A stretch of DNA of 44,414 bases from NCBI GenBank assembly GCA_947631245.1, contig CANRKP010000015.1, positions 1 through 44,414 on the forward strand. Direction: 5' to 3'. A program made the position numbers and the translations under genes. The notes below the pieces were generated by a model. It was not told the DNA's origin and searched no databases. It saw nothing but the letters and a program-made list of their open reading frames with translations. This stretch comes from an uncultured Clostridia bacterium. GTDB lineage: Bacteria; Bacillota; Clostridia; Oscillospirales; CAG-272. This document shows positions 44,030-44,414 of the stretch, one piece after another (position 1 is the first letter of the stretch; every line of letters begins with the position of its first letter).

Positions 44030-44065
44030 AAAAACACGGGCGGGTCCAAGCGGATCCGCCCGTGT
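44030..44065 (-). terminator. Terminator after ftsH
   Basis: ACACGGGCGGGTCC (44034-44047) pairs with GGATCCGCCCGTGT (44052-44065), with one G-T pair and a 4-base loop. On the minus strand TTTT follows (44033-44030). It starts 29 bases after the ftsH stop. Confidence 0.82.
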
Positions 44066-44093
44066 GCGGTCCCCGATCGGGGCCGCATATCTT

Positions 44094-44414
44094 TTACTGC
44101 TGTCCTGCGCCGCCGTCAGGTCTCGGAGGCTGAGTTCCGTGGCGCTGCGCCTCGCTCGCGCGGCGCTCCTCCTCCTCATGGCGGATGCGCTCCTTTTCCT
44201 CGAGCTCGTGCAGATACTTGCGTCTCTGCTCGTTCTCCTCTTCGCTGCGGCGCCTCTTTTCGGCAACCATAACGTCGAGCTCCTCGTACGTTATGTCGTC
44301 TCTCGTCATTGCCGCCTCGAACTGGTTCTCGTCCATTACCTCATGCTCGACGAGATAACCTGCGACGAAATGGAGCTTGTCGACGTGCTCCTCGAGTATG
44401 CGCTTCGCCTTGGC
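44094..44414 (-). CDS. ftsH: ATP-dependent zinc metalloprotease FtsH, C-terminal fragment (5' part outside window)
   Basis: The frame enters from the right edge and leaves 106 residues. AKRILEEHVDKLHFVAGYL then VMDENQFEAAM matches the C-terminal helices after the M41 peptidase domain of FtsH. The last 70 residues are a charged coiled coil (EEENEQRRKYLHELEEKERIRHEEEERR is one stretch, described here only in part by its Glu/Arg richness) ending in a Pro/Gly tail. Canonical FtsH is a membrane-anchored hexamer; the membrane part is outside the window, so the assignment rests on the tail alone. Confidence 0.8.
   Translation of the reverse strand, partial: AKAKRILEEHVDKLHFVAGYLVEHEVMDENQFEAAMTRDDITYEELDVMVAEKRRRSEEENEQRRKYLHELEEKERIRHEEEERRASEAQRHGTQPPRPDGGAGQQ

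Overview
The window looks like a chromosomal segment of a spore-forming, rather GC-rich member of the Clostridia (Firmicutes). The evidence is an hrcA-grpE-dnaK-dnaJ-prmA-rsmE cluster behind a perfect CIRCE operator, a DnaD/DnaI-type replication pair, the DUF2232-gdpP-rplI-dnaB order known from Bacillus, spore maturation genes spmA/spmB, an AbrB/SpoVT-type regulator, consensus sigma-A promoters and strong GGAGG ribosome binding sites. I cannot name genus or species. No rRNA, tRNA, IS element, prophage or CRISPR array was seen.

Layout. 1-7.8 kb is an accessory region, visibly AT-richer than the rest between about 0.9 and 7.8 kb. It holds the end of a GNAT acetyltransferase, a small membrane protein, a protein that may have an alpha/alpha-toroid fold, a 1159-residue multidomain ATPase/protease, two paralogous YbjN-like proteins, a 134-residue orphan and intergenic repeats. 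7.8-16.7 kb (minus strand) carries lysS, greA, an S41 protease, two M23 coiled-coil peptidoglycan hydrolases, ftsX, ftsE and a PucR/CdaR-type regulator; FtsEX, the M23 proteins and the S41 protease form a plausible cell-wall division module. 16.7-23.9 kb is the heat-shock operon with prmA and rsmE. 24.1-29.5 kb contains a SanA-like protein, DnaI and DnaD homologues, tsaD, rimI, a protein-arginine phosphatase-like LMW phosphatase and dCMP deaminase, most of them closely spaced or overlapping. 29.6-34.0 kb carries a 33-residue Cys-rich membrane peptide, a CpXC protein, alr, a lipoprotein, a membrane protein and an OGG-like DNA glycosylase. 34.2-40.1 kb (plus strand) is a DUF6062-DUF2232-gdpP-rplI-dnaB operon with a palindrome at its promoter. 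40.2-44.4 kb has a divergent GyrB/ParE-like subunit without an A-subunit neighbour, an AbrB-type regulator with a zinc-finger-like tail, spmAB and the C-terminus of a canonical FtsH.

The best candidate for something undescribed is the 1159-residue protein at 2122-5601. It joins a Clp-N-like region, a ClpA/B-type AAA+ module, a degenerate receiver-like domain, an FtsH-type AAA+ module and an M41 zinc protease (HESGH) in one chain with no visible membrane segment. The paired YbjN-like proteins just upstream on the same strand are candidate partners. The window also ends in a separate ordinary FtsH, so the fusion is probably not the housekeeping enzyme. All domain calls come from reading motifs by eye; no database search was possible.
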